Positions 31,906 to 40,613 of a stretch of DNA of 64,000 nucleotides are shown piece after piece. The position numbers and the translations under genes were made by a program. Positions within the stretch are counted from its first letter, which is position 1. Each line of letters begins with the position of its first letter. Source of the stretch: Kitasatospora sp. MAP12-44 (GTDB lineage: Bacteria; Actinomycetota; Actinomycetes; Streptomycetales; Streptomycetaceae); assembly GCF_029892095.1 (NCBI RefSeq), contig NZ_JARZAE010000004.1, forward strand, positions 7,316,001 through 7,380,000, in the 5' to 3' direction. The notes beneath the pieces are model-generated. The model had not been told where the DNA came from. It worked only from the letters and a program-made list of their open reading frames with translations, and did no database searches.

Positions 31906-34566
31906 TCAGGAGGGCTGGACTTGGCCGATCTGTCCTGGTTCATCCGCTTCATCCGCGGCCGCGCTGGCCTCGGCGGCCGCGCTGCAGCGGGCGACGCCTT
32001 CCAGGGCCCTGGCCTCCTCGAGCGGGCTGTGGCTCTCGCGGGCCAGCCGCAGGGCCTGCCGGTACAGCACCAGGGCCGCACGGGGGTCGCCGGTGTCGGC
32101 GGCCAGCGCGGCCATGTCGATGCGCAGGACGGCCTCGCCGGGGCGGCTGCCGATGTCCTGGTAGATCGGCAGGGCCTGCCGGTAGAGCCGCGCGGCGGCG
32201 ATGGCGTCACCGTCGCCGTGGCGGGCGCGGCCCAGCCCGTGCAGCGAGTCCGCCTCGCCCTGGCGGCTGCCGATCTCCCGGCAGATGGCCAGCGCCTGCT
32301 CGTGCAGCTCGGCCGCGGCCCTGAAGTCGCCTTCGGCGTGGCGCGCGCGGCCCAGGCCGCGCAGGGCGTTGGCCCGGCCCTGGCCGCTGCCCAGATCCTG
32401 GTAGATCGCCAGCGAGCGCCGGTACAGGTCCGCCGCGGCCCTGACGTCGCCGGTCTCGTCCAGGATGAACGCCAGGTCGTGCAGCGCTCCGGCCTCGCCC
32501 CGGCGGTCGCCCAGCTCCTGGTAGAGCGCCAGGACCTGCCGGGTCAACCGGGCCGCCTCGGGGGAGTCGCCGGTCGAGTGCCGCGCGCGGCCCAGATCAC
32601 AGAGGGTGCGGGCCTCGCCCAGGCGGTCGCCGAGCTCCCGGAAGATCGCCAGCGCGCGCTCCTGGAGGTCGGCCGCGACCAGCAGGTCCCCGGTGAGCAG
32701 CCGGATGCGGCCCAACTCGTGCAGGCCGACCGCCTCTCCCGGGCGGTCGCCGAGGCCCTGGCAGATCGCCAGCGCCCGCTCGTAGAGCTCGCCCGAGGCT
32801 CGGTAGTCGCCGGTCGCGTGCCGGATGCGGCCCAGATCGCACAGGGCGCCGGCCTCGCCCGCGAGGTCTCCCAACTGCTGTGCGGCCTCGGCCGCGGCCT
32901 GGTGCAGGGCCGCGGCCTGGGTCCACGGGCCGTCCAGGAGGAGGACGGCGGCCAGCGCGGCAGCCAGTGGGGTGGTCAGCGGGGTGGCCAGTGCGATTGC
33001 CCGCGGGTGGCGGGTGTCGGCGGCCTGGGCGATCAGGTTGTCCCGCTCGACGCGTATCCAGCTCAGCGCCGCGTCCCGATCGGGCAGCGGGGGAGCCACG
33101 GCGGGCTGGGCGGCGGCCGGCGGCGCGTCGGCGCGGGTGCGGCGGGCGAGATGGCGGTCGGCCTGCTGGGCGGTGTGCAGGTAGTAGCTCCCCAGGCGTT
33201 CCAGCGCGGCCTCGCGGGCGGCCTCGCGCTCGGTCGCTGCCGCTGCCGCTGCCGCTGCCGAGGCCTCGGGGTCGTTCAGCGTTCGCGCGTACAGTCCGAC
33301 GAGGTCGTGGAAGCGGTAGCGGCCGGGGGTGTGCTGGGCGAGCAGGCTGTGCTCCAGCAGTGACTCCAGCAGGCGCTCGGCCGTCCGGTGGTCGCCGCCG
33401 ATCAGGTTGGCGGCGGCGTAGGCGTCGAAGTCCGCTCCGGGGACCAGGCCGAGGAGGGCGAACAACTGCCGCTCGGCCTCGGGCAGGTCGGCGACCGAGG
33501 TGGCGAAGACGGCGGCCAGGCTGCGGTCCTCGTCGGCGAGGTGGTCCAGCCGGTGGCGCTCGTTGCCCAGTTCCGCGACCAGGTCCTCCAGGCGCAGGGC
33601 CCGGTGGTGGCGCAGGCGGGCGGCGGTGATGCGGATCGCCAGCGGCAGGTGTCCGCACAGGGCGGCCAGTTCGGCGAGCGCGGGGTGGTCGGCCGGGAGG
33701 CGGCCGGGGCCGGCGACCTCGTGCAGCAGCCTGACGGCCTCCGGCCCGGAGAGGACGTCGAGGGCCAGCAGGTGCGCGTCGTCCAGTCCGGTGAGCCGTC
33801 GGCGGCTGGTGATCAGGACCAGGCAGCCGGGCGTGCCGGGCAGCAGGGGGCGGACCTGGGCGGTGCTCGCCGCGTTGTCCAGGACGATCAGGGTGCGGGT
33901 GTCGGCGAGTCGGTCGCGGTAGAACGCGGCGCGCTCGCCGAGCTCCTGGGGGATCTGCTGCGGTGGTACGTCCAGCGAGCGCAGCAGCCAGCCCAGGGCG
34001 TCCTCGGCGCTGAGCGGTGGAACGCCGGGTGTGTGGCCGCGCAGGTCGACGAAGAGCTGTCCGTCCGGGAACTGGGCGCGCACCCGGTGGGCGGCGCGGA
34101 CGGCCAGGGCGGATTTGCCGACGCCGCCCATCCCGTCGATCGCGGAGATCACCACCATGCCCGCCGTACTGCCGGCCGGCGCGGCTCGGGCGGTTGCGAG
34201 GAGCTCGTCGAGTTCCGCCGAGCGGCCGGTGAACAGCCGGGTTTCGGCGGGGAGTTGACATCGGCCTCGGCTGCGGCTGCGGTCGCGGTCGCGGATCGGT
34301 TCGCGCGCCGGGCCGGGGCCGTTGACTGCTGCGCTGGGGGTGTCGGGCGTGCGGGCGGCCGCGAGCAGCCGTCCGTGGCTCTCCGGGGCCAGCTCCATGG
34401 CGGTCGAGAGCAGGGCCACCGACGACAGCCGCGGACGTCGACGCCCGCTCTCCAGCACGCTGATCGAGTGTGCGGACACGCCGGACCGGTCCGCCAGTTG
34501 GTCCTGCGTCAGGCCCGCCTCAAGCCGGAACTCGCGCAGGAGCGCTCCGAAGACATTGCCAGCCAC
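31906..34566 (-). CDS. XRE-type HTH, NB-ARC and TPR regulator (SARP/STAND-like)
   Basis: The product is 886 aa. Residues about 7-62 are an XRE helix-turn-helix (AGLTQDQLADRSGVSAHSISVLESG). Residues about 115-420 are a STAND/NB-ARC NTPase with P-loop DGMGGVGKSALA and RTLIVLDNA as Walker B. Residues about 560-860 are seven or eight TPR-like repeats, each near 40 aa with a G-D-x-x-A-A-x-x-L-x-x-x-A core. Such proteins are ATP-switched transcription regulators. It is divergent from the SARP gene at 34722, the usual pairing partner type. Confidence 0.85.
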   Translation of the reverse strand: MAGNVFGALLREFRLEAGLTQDQLADRSGVSAHSISVLESGRRRPRLSSVALLSTAMELAPESHGRLLAAARTPDTPSAAVNGPGPAREPIRDRDRSRSRGRCQLPAETRLFTGRSAELDELLATARAAPAGSTAGMVVISAIDGMGGVGKSALAVRAAHRVRAQFPDGQLFVDLRGHTPGVPPLSAEDALGWLLRSLDVPPQQIPQELGERAAFYRDRLADTRTLIVLDNAASTAQVRPLLPGTPGCLVLITSRRRLTGLDDAHLLALDVLSGPEAVRLLHEVAGPGRLPADHPALAELAALCGHLPLAIRITAARLRHHRALRLEDLVAELGNERHRLDHLADEDRSLAAVFATSVADLPEAERQLFALLGLVPGADFDAYAAANLIGGDHRTAERLLESLLEHSLLAQHTPGRYRFHDLVGLYARTLNDPEASAAAAAAAATEREAAREAALERLGSYYLHTAQQADRHLARRTRADAPPAAAQPAVAPPLPDRDAALSWIRVERDNLIAQAADTRHPRAIALATPLTTPLAAALAAVLLLDGPWTQAAALHQAAAEAAQQLGDLAGEAGALCDLGRIRHATGDYRASGELYERALAICQGLGDRPGEAVGLHELGRIRLLTGDLLVAADLQERALAIFRELGDRLGEARTLCDLGRARHSTGDSPEAARLTRQVLALYQELGDRRGEAGALHDLAFILDETGDVRAAADLYRRSLAIYQDLGSGQGRANALRGLGRARHAEGDFRAAAELHEQALAICREIGSRQGEADSLHGLGRARHGDGDAIAAARLYRQALPIYQDIGSRPGEAVLRIDMAALAADTGDPRAALVLYRQALRLARESHSPLEEARALEGVARCSAAAEASAAADEADEPGQIGQVQPS

Positions 34567-34631
34567 GCGCTCTCCCTGGATGCCGACCCCCTCGCACCCT
34601 AACGGGCGACGGTCGTCGGAAGTACCAGGAG

Positions 34632-34649
34632 AACGTCAACTCAACGTCA
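34632..34649. promoter_or_regulatory. 11-bp-spaced heptamer direct repeats, candidate SARP box
   Basis: AACGTCA at 34632-34638 recurs at 34643-34649 with a 4-base spacer, giving an exact 11-bp period. Antibiotic-regulatory SARP proteins typically bind heptamer direct repeats with this spacing. The site lies 73 bases upstream of the SARP start and 66 bases upstream of the divergent regulator. No convincing -10 box follows at the canonical distance. Confidence 0.45.
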
Positions 34650-34721
34650 TGGAGGCCCGCCAAGTCCCGGCTGAGGATGGAGGCTTCCTAGCGGTGATCC
34701 AGGGGATCCAGGGGAGTGGCC

Positions 34722-35462
34722 ATGCAACTGGGGATACTCGGTCCGTTGTCGGCGTGCGAGGACGGACGGGCGGTGGTCGTCACCGGTGAGCGGCAGCGGA
34801 ACCTGCTGGCGGCCCTGCTGGTCCGAGCCGGTGCCACGGTCTCCTGCGAGGCCTTGACGCAGGCGGTCTGGGACTGCCGCGCGCCGGCGGGCGCGCGCGG
34901 GGCGCTGCACACCGGCCTCAGCCGGCTCCGCAATCAGCTGGGCCCTTCGATCGGCGCCCGGATCGTCACCCGGTCGCCGGGCTACCACTTCGAGGTCGGC
35001 CCGCACGAACTGGACCTGCACCGGTTCGAGGCCGCCGCCCGGGACGGCCGGGCGGCGCTCGCGCGCGGCGACTGGGCCCAGGCCTACCGGCTGCTGTCCG
35101 AGGCCGACGGGCTGTGGCGCGGCGAACCCCTGGAGGACGTGCCCTCGACGGCCCTGCACGAGGCCTGGAGCGAGCCGCTGCGGCAACGGCGGCTGGCGGT
35201 CCGGCTCGACCGGGCGGACGCCGGTCTCCACCTCGGCCGGCAGGCGGAGTTGCTCCCGCGACTCGATCAGCTGACCCGTGAGCACCCGTTGGACGAGCGC
35301 GTCCACGAACGGCTGATGCTCGCCCTGCACCTCGACAACCGGACCCCAGAGGCGCTGGCGGCCTTCCGGCAGGCCCGCCGGCTGCTCGTGCGCGAGGTCG
35401 GCGTGGAACCGGGGCCGGCGCTTCAGCGGCTGCACAACCGCATGCTGACCCGCGCGGTGTAG
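34722..35462 (+). CDS. SARP-family (AfsR/DnrI/RedD-like) transcriptional regulator
   Basis: The product is 246 aa from ATG 34722, five bases after GGGGAG; GTG 34716 is an alternative. An OmpR-like winged helix is followed by a bacterial transcriptional activation domain (residues about 95-235; FEAAARDGRAALARGDWAQAYRLLSEADGLWRGEPLEDV). SARPs activate specialised-metabolism genes. This one lacks the ATPase and TPR parts of AfsR; the divergent NB-ARC/TPR protein carries equivalent domains. No obvious biosynthetic cluster adjoins it, so its targets are unknown. Confidence 0.9.
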   Translation: MQLGILGPLSACEDGRAVVVTGERQRNLLAALLVRAGATVSCEALTQAVWDCRAPAGARGALHTGLSRLRNQLGPSIGARIVTRSPGYHFEVGPHELDLHRFEAAARDGRAALARGDWAQAYRLLSEADGLWRGEPLEDVPSTALHEAWSEPLRQRRLAVRLDRADAGLHLGRQAELLPRLDQLTREHPLDERVHERLMLALHLDNRTPEALAAFRQARRLLVREVGVEPGPALQRLHNRMLTRAV

Positions 35463-35727
35463 GGGCGAACCAGCAACCGGCGCTCCCCCGTTCTGCGCTC
35501 GGACCTCCATGTCGCCCCCTCCGCTTGCGTGCCGGCTTGGCGTGCGTCCAGCTTCGCACCGGCCCCTCCGAGAGGGTGGCGTGGCGGCCTTACCGATGGC
35601 TTACGTCCCGCATACGCCGGACCGGCCCCTGGTGAACGGGTGGGCTGGTGAGCCGGTGAACTGGTGGGGCCCGGCTGCGGGAATATGATCGAATCTGATT
35701 GATTGCGTTGACTCTTGTGGAGCCTTG

Positions 35728-35754
35728 AGCAGTGCCATATCGTATGGCACTGCT
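35728..35754. promoter_or_regulatory. 27-bp palindrome, probable operator upstream of alpha-galactosidase
   Basis: AGCAGTGCCATA (35728-35739), loop TCG, and TATGGCACTGCT (35743-35754) form a perfect 12-bp inverted repeat. It overlaps the candidate -10 box TATCGT, as expected for a repressor site. A LacI- or GntR-type sugar regulator would be a natural ligand, but none is encoded nearby. Confidence 0.65.
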
Positions 35755-35801
35755 GCTGAGACCCGGCGGCACACCACCCCCACCCCACGCTGTGCCTCGT
35801 C

Positions 35802-35826
35802 ACGGCGCGCTCATCGAGCGCGCCGT
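35802..35826 (+). promoter_or_regulatory. 11-bp hairpin in the alpha-galactosidase leader
   Basis: ACGGCGCGCTC (35802-35812), loop ATC, GAGCGCGCCGT (35816-35826) form a perfect stem in the 5' region of the alpha-galactosidase mRNA, 83 bases before its start codon. It could be a leader stabiliser or an attenuator. Confidence 0.5.
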
Positions 35827-35908
35827 CGTGTCCCCGCCCTGACCCCGCTCCCCAGGCCCGGCATGAGCCGCGCGGAGCCCGGCCAGCCCCCCCACGTTGG
35901 AGTCACGT

Positions 35909-38008
35909 ATGCGCACCCCCGTCCACCGCCTCGCCAGCGCGCTGGCCGCCATGGCCCTGACCGCCTCCGGCCTCGGCGCCCTCACGCTGGGCGGCGCCAC
36001 CTCCGCCGCCGCCCTGGGCAACGGCAACGCCCTCACGCCGCCCATGGGTTGGAACTCGTGGAACAGCCTGGGCACCCAGGTCAATGAGCAGCAGGTCAAG
36101 CAGACCATCGACTTCATGTCCGCCAACGGCCTGGTGCAGGCCGGCTACAACACCGTCACCATCGACGACGGCTGGTCGGTGAGCCACCGCGACGGCCAGA
36201 CCACGAACTTCGCCAAGACCGCCGACAACGCCATGCAGCTCTACGACAACAACGGCAATCCGGTCTCCGGCATCGACGGCACCGGCAACGACACCACCAG
36301 CGGGCACCTGACCCCGGATGCGAGCCACTTCCCGAACCAGGTCGTCAACGGGCAGACCATGAACGGGATCCAGTACCTGGCCTGGTACGCGCACAGCAAG
36401 GGCATGAAGTTCGGCCTCTACGCCACCGACACCTACACCACCTGTCAGGGCCACCCTGGCAGCCTGGGCCACGAGACCACCGACGCCAACGACTTCGTCT
36501 CCTGGGGCGTCGACTTCGTCAAGTACGACGACTGCCCGTACGGCCCCACCATCGTCGGCCCGGACGGCTACGCCTACTACCCGCAGGGCGAGGGCAAGGA
36601 GCTCACCGAGTCCATCTACGCCCGCACCCAGACGTTCCAGCGCGCCCTGGACGCCGCGACCGCGGCAGCGGGCAAGCCGAAGGTCACCCTCAGCCTGTCC
36701 GCGCAGCCCGCGCACACCGGCATCCCGTACCTGCTGAACGCCAACGACCCGGCGCGCACCGACCCGTTGATCGTGGCCGCCGGCGTGCAGCCCCACCAGG
36801 CCGCCGGCTACTACCCCACCGGAGTGTGGTGCGGCCAGGTCGCCAACATGTGCCGGATCGGCGGCGACCGGGACAGTGAGCTGGACGGCGTGCTCTACAA
36901 CGGCCAGTTGCAGACCGCCCTGAAGTACCCGGGCAACGTCCACCCGGGCAGCTGGAACGACATGGACATGATGTTCGCCGGCTGGCAGGACGTGAACGGG
37001 GTCTGGGGTGTCACCGACACCTACAAGGGCGACAAGCCGTTCACCGACGACGAGTCGCGCACCGAGCTGTCCGTGCTGTCGATGATGGCCGCCCCGCTGA
37101 TCTCCGGCGCCGACCTGCGCAACGCCGCTGACGCCCAGCACAGCGCGAGCGGCTACACCTGGTCCACCGGTATCAACTCCTCCGCGCTGGCGATCATGAA
37201 GAACCCCGATGTGATCGCCATCGACCAGGACAGCCTCGCCAAGCCCGCCACCCTGGTCGGCAACCCGCCCTCCTCGCCCACCGCGCCGGTGATCCTCAAG
37301 CGCACGCTGGCCAACGGCGACCTGGCCGTCGCCCTGATCAACCAGGACCCGAGCAACTGGGCCATGCCCAGCGCCAGCTTCGCCGACCTCGGCCTGACCG
37401 GCTCCAGCTACAACTACCGGGAGATCTGGACCGGCGCCACCGGCACCACCACGGGCACCATCGGCGGCAACTGGATCCCCGCGCACGGCACCGCGCTCTA
37501 CCTCATCCCCGGTGCGGGCAACACCACGGGTGGCGGCACGGGCGGTGGCAGCGGGCAGGCGAGCATCGTCGGTGACGGCAAGTACCACGCGATCAGCGCG
37601 GGCGGCACCGGCGGCCAGGCGCTCGAAGTCCAGGGCGGCTGCTACGCCAACGTGGGCGGCAACTCCGACATCAACGCCTACCAGAGCGGCAACGCCGCCC
37701 AGCAGTGGCTGTTCACCCCGAACGCGGACGGCACGGTGACGATCACCGACAACTGCTACACCGCCACCCAGTCGCACACCGTGCTCGCCGCCGGCGGCGG
37801 AGTCGGCACCGCCTACCTGCTCAACCCCTCGGCCAACAACCCCTGGCAGAAGTGGAAGGTCACCCAGAACAGCAGCGGCGCGCTGACCGTCACCAACGTC
37901 GGCAACGGCCTGACCCTGGACGTGTCCGGCACCGCCGCCGGCTCGAACGGGATGACCAACCCGGCCAACACCTCGGCGGCCGGCCAGGCCTGGACCGTCC
38001 TGTCCTGA
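35909..38008 (+). CDS. Secreted GH27 alpha-galactosidase with C-terminal ricin-type lectin domain
   Basis: The product is 699 aa from ATG 35909, eight bases after GGAG. Residues 1-35 form a signal peptide. The GH27 catalytic domain follows: TPPMGWNSWNSLG, then DFVKYDDCPYG, whose first Asp of the DD pair is the probable nucleophile. GDRDSEL lies in the region of the acid/base Asp. A C-terminal domain after a GGGTGGGSG linker carries three QxW-type repeats (QQW, QKW, QAW) of a ricin-like beta-trefoil that binds carbohydrate. It hydrolyses terminal alpha-galactosides outside the cell. Confidence 0.92.
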   Translation: MRTPVHRLASALAAMALTASGLGALTLGGATSAAALGNGNALTPPMGWNSWNSLGTQVNEQQVKQTIDFMSANGLVQAGYNTVTIDDGWSVSHRDGQTTNFAKTADNAMQLYDNNGNPVSGIDGTGNDTTSGHLTPDASHFPNQVVNGQTMNGIQYLAWYAHSKGMKFGLYATDTYTTCQGHPGSLGHETTDANDFVSWGVDFVKYDDCPYGPTIVGPDGYAYYPQGEGKELTESIYARTQTFQRALDAATAAAGKPKVTLSLSAQPAHTGIPYLLNANDPARTDPLIVAAGVQPHQAAGYYPTGVWCGQVANMCRIGGDRDSELDGVLYNGQLQTALKYPGNVHPGSWNDMDMMFAGWQDVNGVWGVTDTYKGDKPFTDDESRTELSVLSMMAAPLISGADLRNAADAQHSASGYTWSTGINSSALAIMKNPDVIAIDQDSLAKPATLVGNPPSSPTAPVILKRTLANGDLAVALINQDPSNWAMPSASFADLGLTGSSYNYREIWTGATGTTTGTIGGNWIPAHGTALYLIPGAGNTTGGGTGGGSGQASIVGDGKYHAISAGGTGGQALEVQGGCYANVGGNSDINAYQSGNAAQQWLFTPNADGTVTITDNCYTATQSHTVLAAGGGVGTAYLLNPSANNPWQKWKVTQNSSGALTVTNVGNGLTLDVSGTAAGSNGMTNPANTSAAGQAWTVLS

Positions 38009-38032
38009 CCATCCCCTGACCACCCGATGACA

Positions 38033-38068
38033 GGGCCGCAGCAGAGTCGCCGGACTCCGCTGCGGCCC
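38033..38068 (+). terminator. Terminator hairpin after alpha-galactosidase
   Basis: GGGCCGCAGC (38033-38042) pairs with GCTGCGGCCC (38059-38068). Inside, GAGTC (38044-38048) pairs with GACTC (38053-38057) around a GCCG loop, with one A/C mismatch between the two stems. It lies 24 bases past the stop codon and is followed by CTTCGT. Confidence 0.85.
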
Positions 38069-38127
38069 CTTCGTCATGCGGGCATCCACCGCTTGACGTA
38101 ATGATCCCATGATGGTGTCATTGGCGC

Positions 38128-39261
38128 ATGCTGTACTCATCGCCCGTGCTGCAGGAAGCGGACCTGCGGGTTCTCGCTGAGATCGAGGAGTCGCGGGACC
38201 GGCTTCGGCTGCACCTGCGCACGTCCCGGCGCTGGGAGGGGCAACTGCGGCGCAACCTGACCGCGCGGGCGATCGCCGGGTCAAACACCATCGAGGGTTA
38301 CGCGGCCAGCGTGTCCGACGTCGAGGACATCATGGTCGGCGAGGCACCGATCGAGGCGAGCGAGACCGTGACCGCCGAGATTGAGGGTTATCGGCAGGCG
38401 ATGACGTACATCCAGCGCCTCGCCGAAGCCGGCGACGACTTCGCCTACAGCAAGGGCCTGCTGAACGCGCTGCACTTCATGATGCAGGGCCACCACCCGC
38501 TGAAGCGGCCCGGCTGGTGGCGCACCCGTCCGGTCTACGTCACCTCGGCCGAGGATCCGACGATCGCCGCCTACACCGCACCGGACGCGGAGGCGGTCCC
38601 GGCATTGGCGACCGAGCTCGTCGAATGGCTCAACGCCGGCGACCTGGACGCACCTGGCCTCGTGCGGGCGTCGATGGCGCACCTGAACCTGGTGGCGATC
38701 CACCCGTGGTCGGACGGCAACGGGCGGATGTCCCGTGCCCTGCACACCCTTGTGCTGGCCCGCGAAGGGATCATGGCGCCGGAGTTCTCCAGCATCGAGG
38801 AATGGCTCGGCCGAGCCCGCAACACCTACCGCTACTACGACGTCCTCGCAGAGGTCGGCGGCCCCGTCTGGACCCCGGAACGCGACACCCTGCCGTGGGT
38901 GCGCTTCTGCCTGCGTGCCCACCACCAGCAGGCCCAGAGCGTCGAACGCCAGGTGAACACCACCCGCGAGGTGTGGACCGCCCTCGACGAAGCCATCGAA
39001 CAGCGCGGCTGGCCCGACCGCATGCTCTACGCCCTCTACCCGACCGCCATGGGCAACCGTCTGCGCCGTGCCACCTACCAGGCCGATGCCGAGCTGAGCG
39101 AGCAGCAGGCCCAGCGCGACATCCGCGAACTCGTCCGCGCCGACTGGCTGATCGCCAAGGGAGAGGCTCAGGGCCGCTACTACGTTGCGGGCCCGGAGCT
39201 GCCCGAGGCGATCGTCCGCGGCGCGCGCGAGCCCCGGCCGCTGCGCGACCCGTACGCGTAG
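38128..39261 (+). CDS. Fic-domain protein (likely AMPylase) with winged-helix C terminus
   Basis: The product is 377 aa. The Fic core is HPWSDGNGRMSR (about residues 193-204), a near-canonical HPFxxGNGR loop with the catalytic His and phosphate-binding Asn/Arg. AGSNTIEGYAAS near residue 52 fits the (S/T)xxxE(G/N) inhibitory helix of class II Fic proteins, so it is probably autoinhibited. The last ~90 residues (ATYQADAELSEQQAQRDIRELVRADWL) resemble a winged helix. Such proteins usually transfer AMP to target proteins. No separate antitoxin gene is adjacent, and the target is unknown. Confidence 0.88.
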   Translation: MLYSSPVLQEADLRVLAEIEESRDRLRLHLRTSRRWEGQLRRNLTARAIAGSNTIEGYAASVSDVEDIMVGEAPIEASETVTAEIEGYRQAMTYIQRLAEAGDDFAYSKGLLNALHFMMQGHHPLKRPGWWRTRPVYVTSAEDPTIAAYTAPDAEAVPALATELVEWLNAGDLDAPGLVRASMAHLNLVAIHPWSDGNGRMSRALHTLVLAREGIMAPEFSSIEEWLGRARNTYRYYDVLAEVGGPVWTPERDTLPWVRFCLRAHHQQAQSVERQVNTTREVWTALDEAIEQRGWPDRMLYALYPTAMGNRLRRATYQADAELSEQQAQRDIRELVRADWLIAKGEAQGRYYVAGPELPEAIVRGAREPRPLRDPYA

Positions 39262-39389
39262 AACTGACGCGCGTGCCAGCACCACTACCCGGGTGGGCGC
39301 AGCGGCAGGAAGATCTGCCGCTTCGGCCTGCACGGACGTGGCGGTCGGTTGATCGGCCGGGTTGGATGAGCGTCCCGCCGCCGCCATGA

Positions 39390-39605
39390 GCACCCTCCTT
39401 CTGGCACCTGGGTGAGTTCGGCACGGGTGAGGAGTGGCAACTGATCTTCAAGACCACTCTCGACAGGTACCCGGCGCTTGAAGTCCACCTGCTGGAGCAT
39501 CATCCGTGGGACAACCCCGAGATCGTGGCGGCACCGATCCTGGCGGGCTCCTCGGCCTGTCTGAGCTGGCCACGGCAGGCCATCGCCCCGGAGGAGTCGA
39601 AGTAG
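39390..39605 (+). pseudogene. cutA: Truncated cutA remnant
   Basis: In frame from about 39396 to the stop at 39603-39605 the sequence reads FWHLGEFGTGEEWQLIFKT, then LDRYPALEVHLLEHHPWDNPEIVAAPILAGS. That is the C-terminal two thirds of CutA, a small trimeric protein of the divalent-cation tolerance family. There is no start codon: the frame is closed by TGA at 39387-39389. The N-terminal ~45 residues are missing, so this is a decayed copy. Confidence 0.7.
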
Positions 39606-39671
39606 CTCAGCCGCGTGCCTTCTCCATGACACCTGCCGTACGGCCGGTGTGCGGGTGCCTGGTGGCATCCT

Positions 39672-40337
39672 CTATGGCAGCCGTACCGGCGTGCCACGCT
39701 CCCACAGCTCTTCGGCATGGTCGACGAACCGGGACCACATACCACCTTCGCCCTGTCCGCGTAGGTGCATCAACGGGGAGTCGTGACCTGCCAATCGAGC
39801 CAAGTGCGGTGTGACCAGCGCGTCCTGATCGAATCGGAACACAGACAGGCTGACGTGGTTCATGGCGTCCGCTGGGGCAGAGAAGCGGGCCTCAAGCCCT
39901 TCTGTCGGCCCGAGGCGGCGCAGGTGCTCAAGGGTGATCCTCACCCGCGTGGAGACTGACAGGGCAACATCTTCGATGGCTTCCCGCTGGCGGGTCACAT
40001 CACCGTCGGGGTCGCCCAACAGGAACCTCACCCGACAGCCTGTCTCGGCCTTCCGGCGCAGCGCCTCGACCAGATTTGGTTGTTCGAGCCAGAGAAAGTA
40101 GTTCGTGTATCCGGCGAAATACAGGTCGGCCTTGGCACTGCTGATCAGTTGGCCCCACGCGGTCGAGGGGCAAGCCGACCGGTAGGGGTAGCTGCGGACG
40201 ATCTCCCGATCGGGGCCGGTCTTGAAGACGTCCCGAACTTCCTTCGGCCACAGCATAGTTGCTTCAACTCCCAACGCCTGTGCGGCGCCCTCTCGGTTCC
40301 GAGCGTGGAGATCAGGTGCGGCGACACGAGCTCCCAT
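39672..40337 (-). pseudogene. DUF5919 domain regulator lacking its helix-turn-helix
   Basis: The 221-aa open frame matches the C-terminal part of XRE-family regulators with a DUF5919 domain: ALGVEATMLWP, then TAWGQLISSAKADLYFAGYT and RVRFLLGDPDGDV. Full-length family members begin with a helix-turn-helix of about 60-70 residues. Only its last helix appears here (HARNREGAAQALGV). I translated the upstream 80 bases in the alternative frames and found no missing HTH, so the 5' end is lost. It could still yield a stand-alone domain. Confidence 0.65.
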
Positions 40338-40418
40338 GCGTGCTGTGTCTGGATGGCGGACAGACCCGAGTCCCCGCCACCGTGCGGCCAGTGGCAGGGG
40401 CCCGGAAATACAGGACGG

Positions 40419-40613
40419 TCAGACGGTGCCGAAGTCGCCGGCCTTGACGCCTGCGACGAACGCGGCGAACACATCGGCAGGGAAGACCAGTCGCGGGCCG
40501 TCAGGGTCCTTTGAGTCTCGGACGGTACCAGGGTGCGCGTCGTCGACCTCGATGCACACGCCCCCGTCGTTGTTGCTGTGGCTGCTCTTGCGCCATCTCT
40601 CGTCAGTCTGCAC
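40419..40613 (-). CDS. DUF397 domain protein
   Basis: The product is 64 aa from GTG 40611-40613. WRKSSHSNNDGGVCIEVDD followed by VRDSKDPDGPRL and a short helical tail is the DUF397 signature. In streptomycetes DUF397 genes lie directly downstream of XRE/DUF5753 regulators, and the two are thought to act as a pair in development and antibiotic control. Here the start overlaps the stop of the upstream regulator by 11 bases. Confidence 0.9.
   Translation of the reverse strand: MQTDERWRKSSHSNNDGGVCIEVDDAHPGTVRDSKDPDGPRLVFPADVFAAFVAGVKAGDFGTV

Larger units (their letters stand above)
35463..35908 (+). other. Long intergenic region with promoter-like elements
   Basis: This 446-base stretch between the SARP gene and the alpha-galactosidase holds no convincing gene. 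Its right half has an AT-rich patch (35680-35720) and a plausible promoter: TTGTGG at 35715-35720, a 17-bp spacer and TATCGT at 35738-35743. Two strong inverted repeats, listed separately, follow. Confidence 0.5.

Noticed and set aside
32040-32850. Regular ~120-base repeats that could be mistaken for a repeat array
   Set aside because: They encode the 40-residue TPR units of the NB-ARC regulator and diverge like protein repeats. No spacers or identical repeats are present.
35590-35803. Several short open frames between the SARP and alpha-galactosidase genes
   Set aside because: They have no ribosome-binding sites, overlap each other, and cover the promoter and palindrome of the alpha-galactosidase gene.
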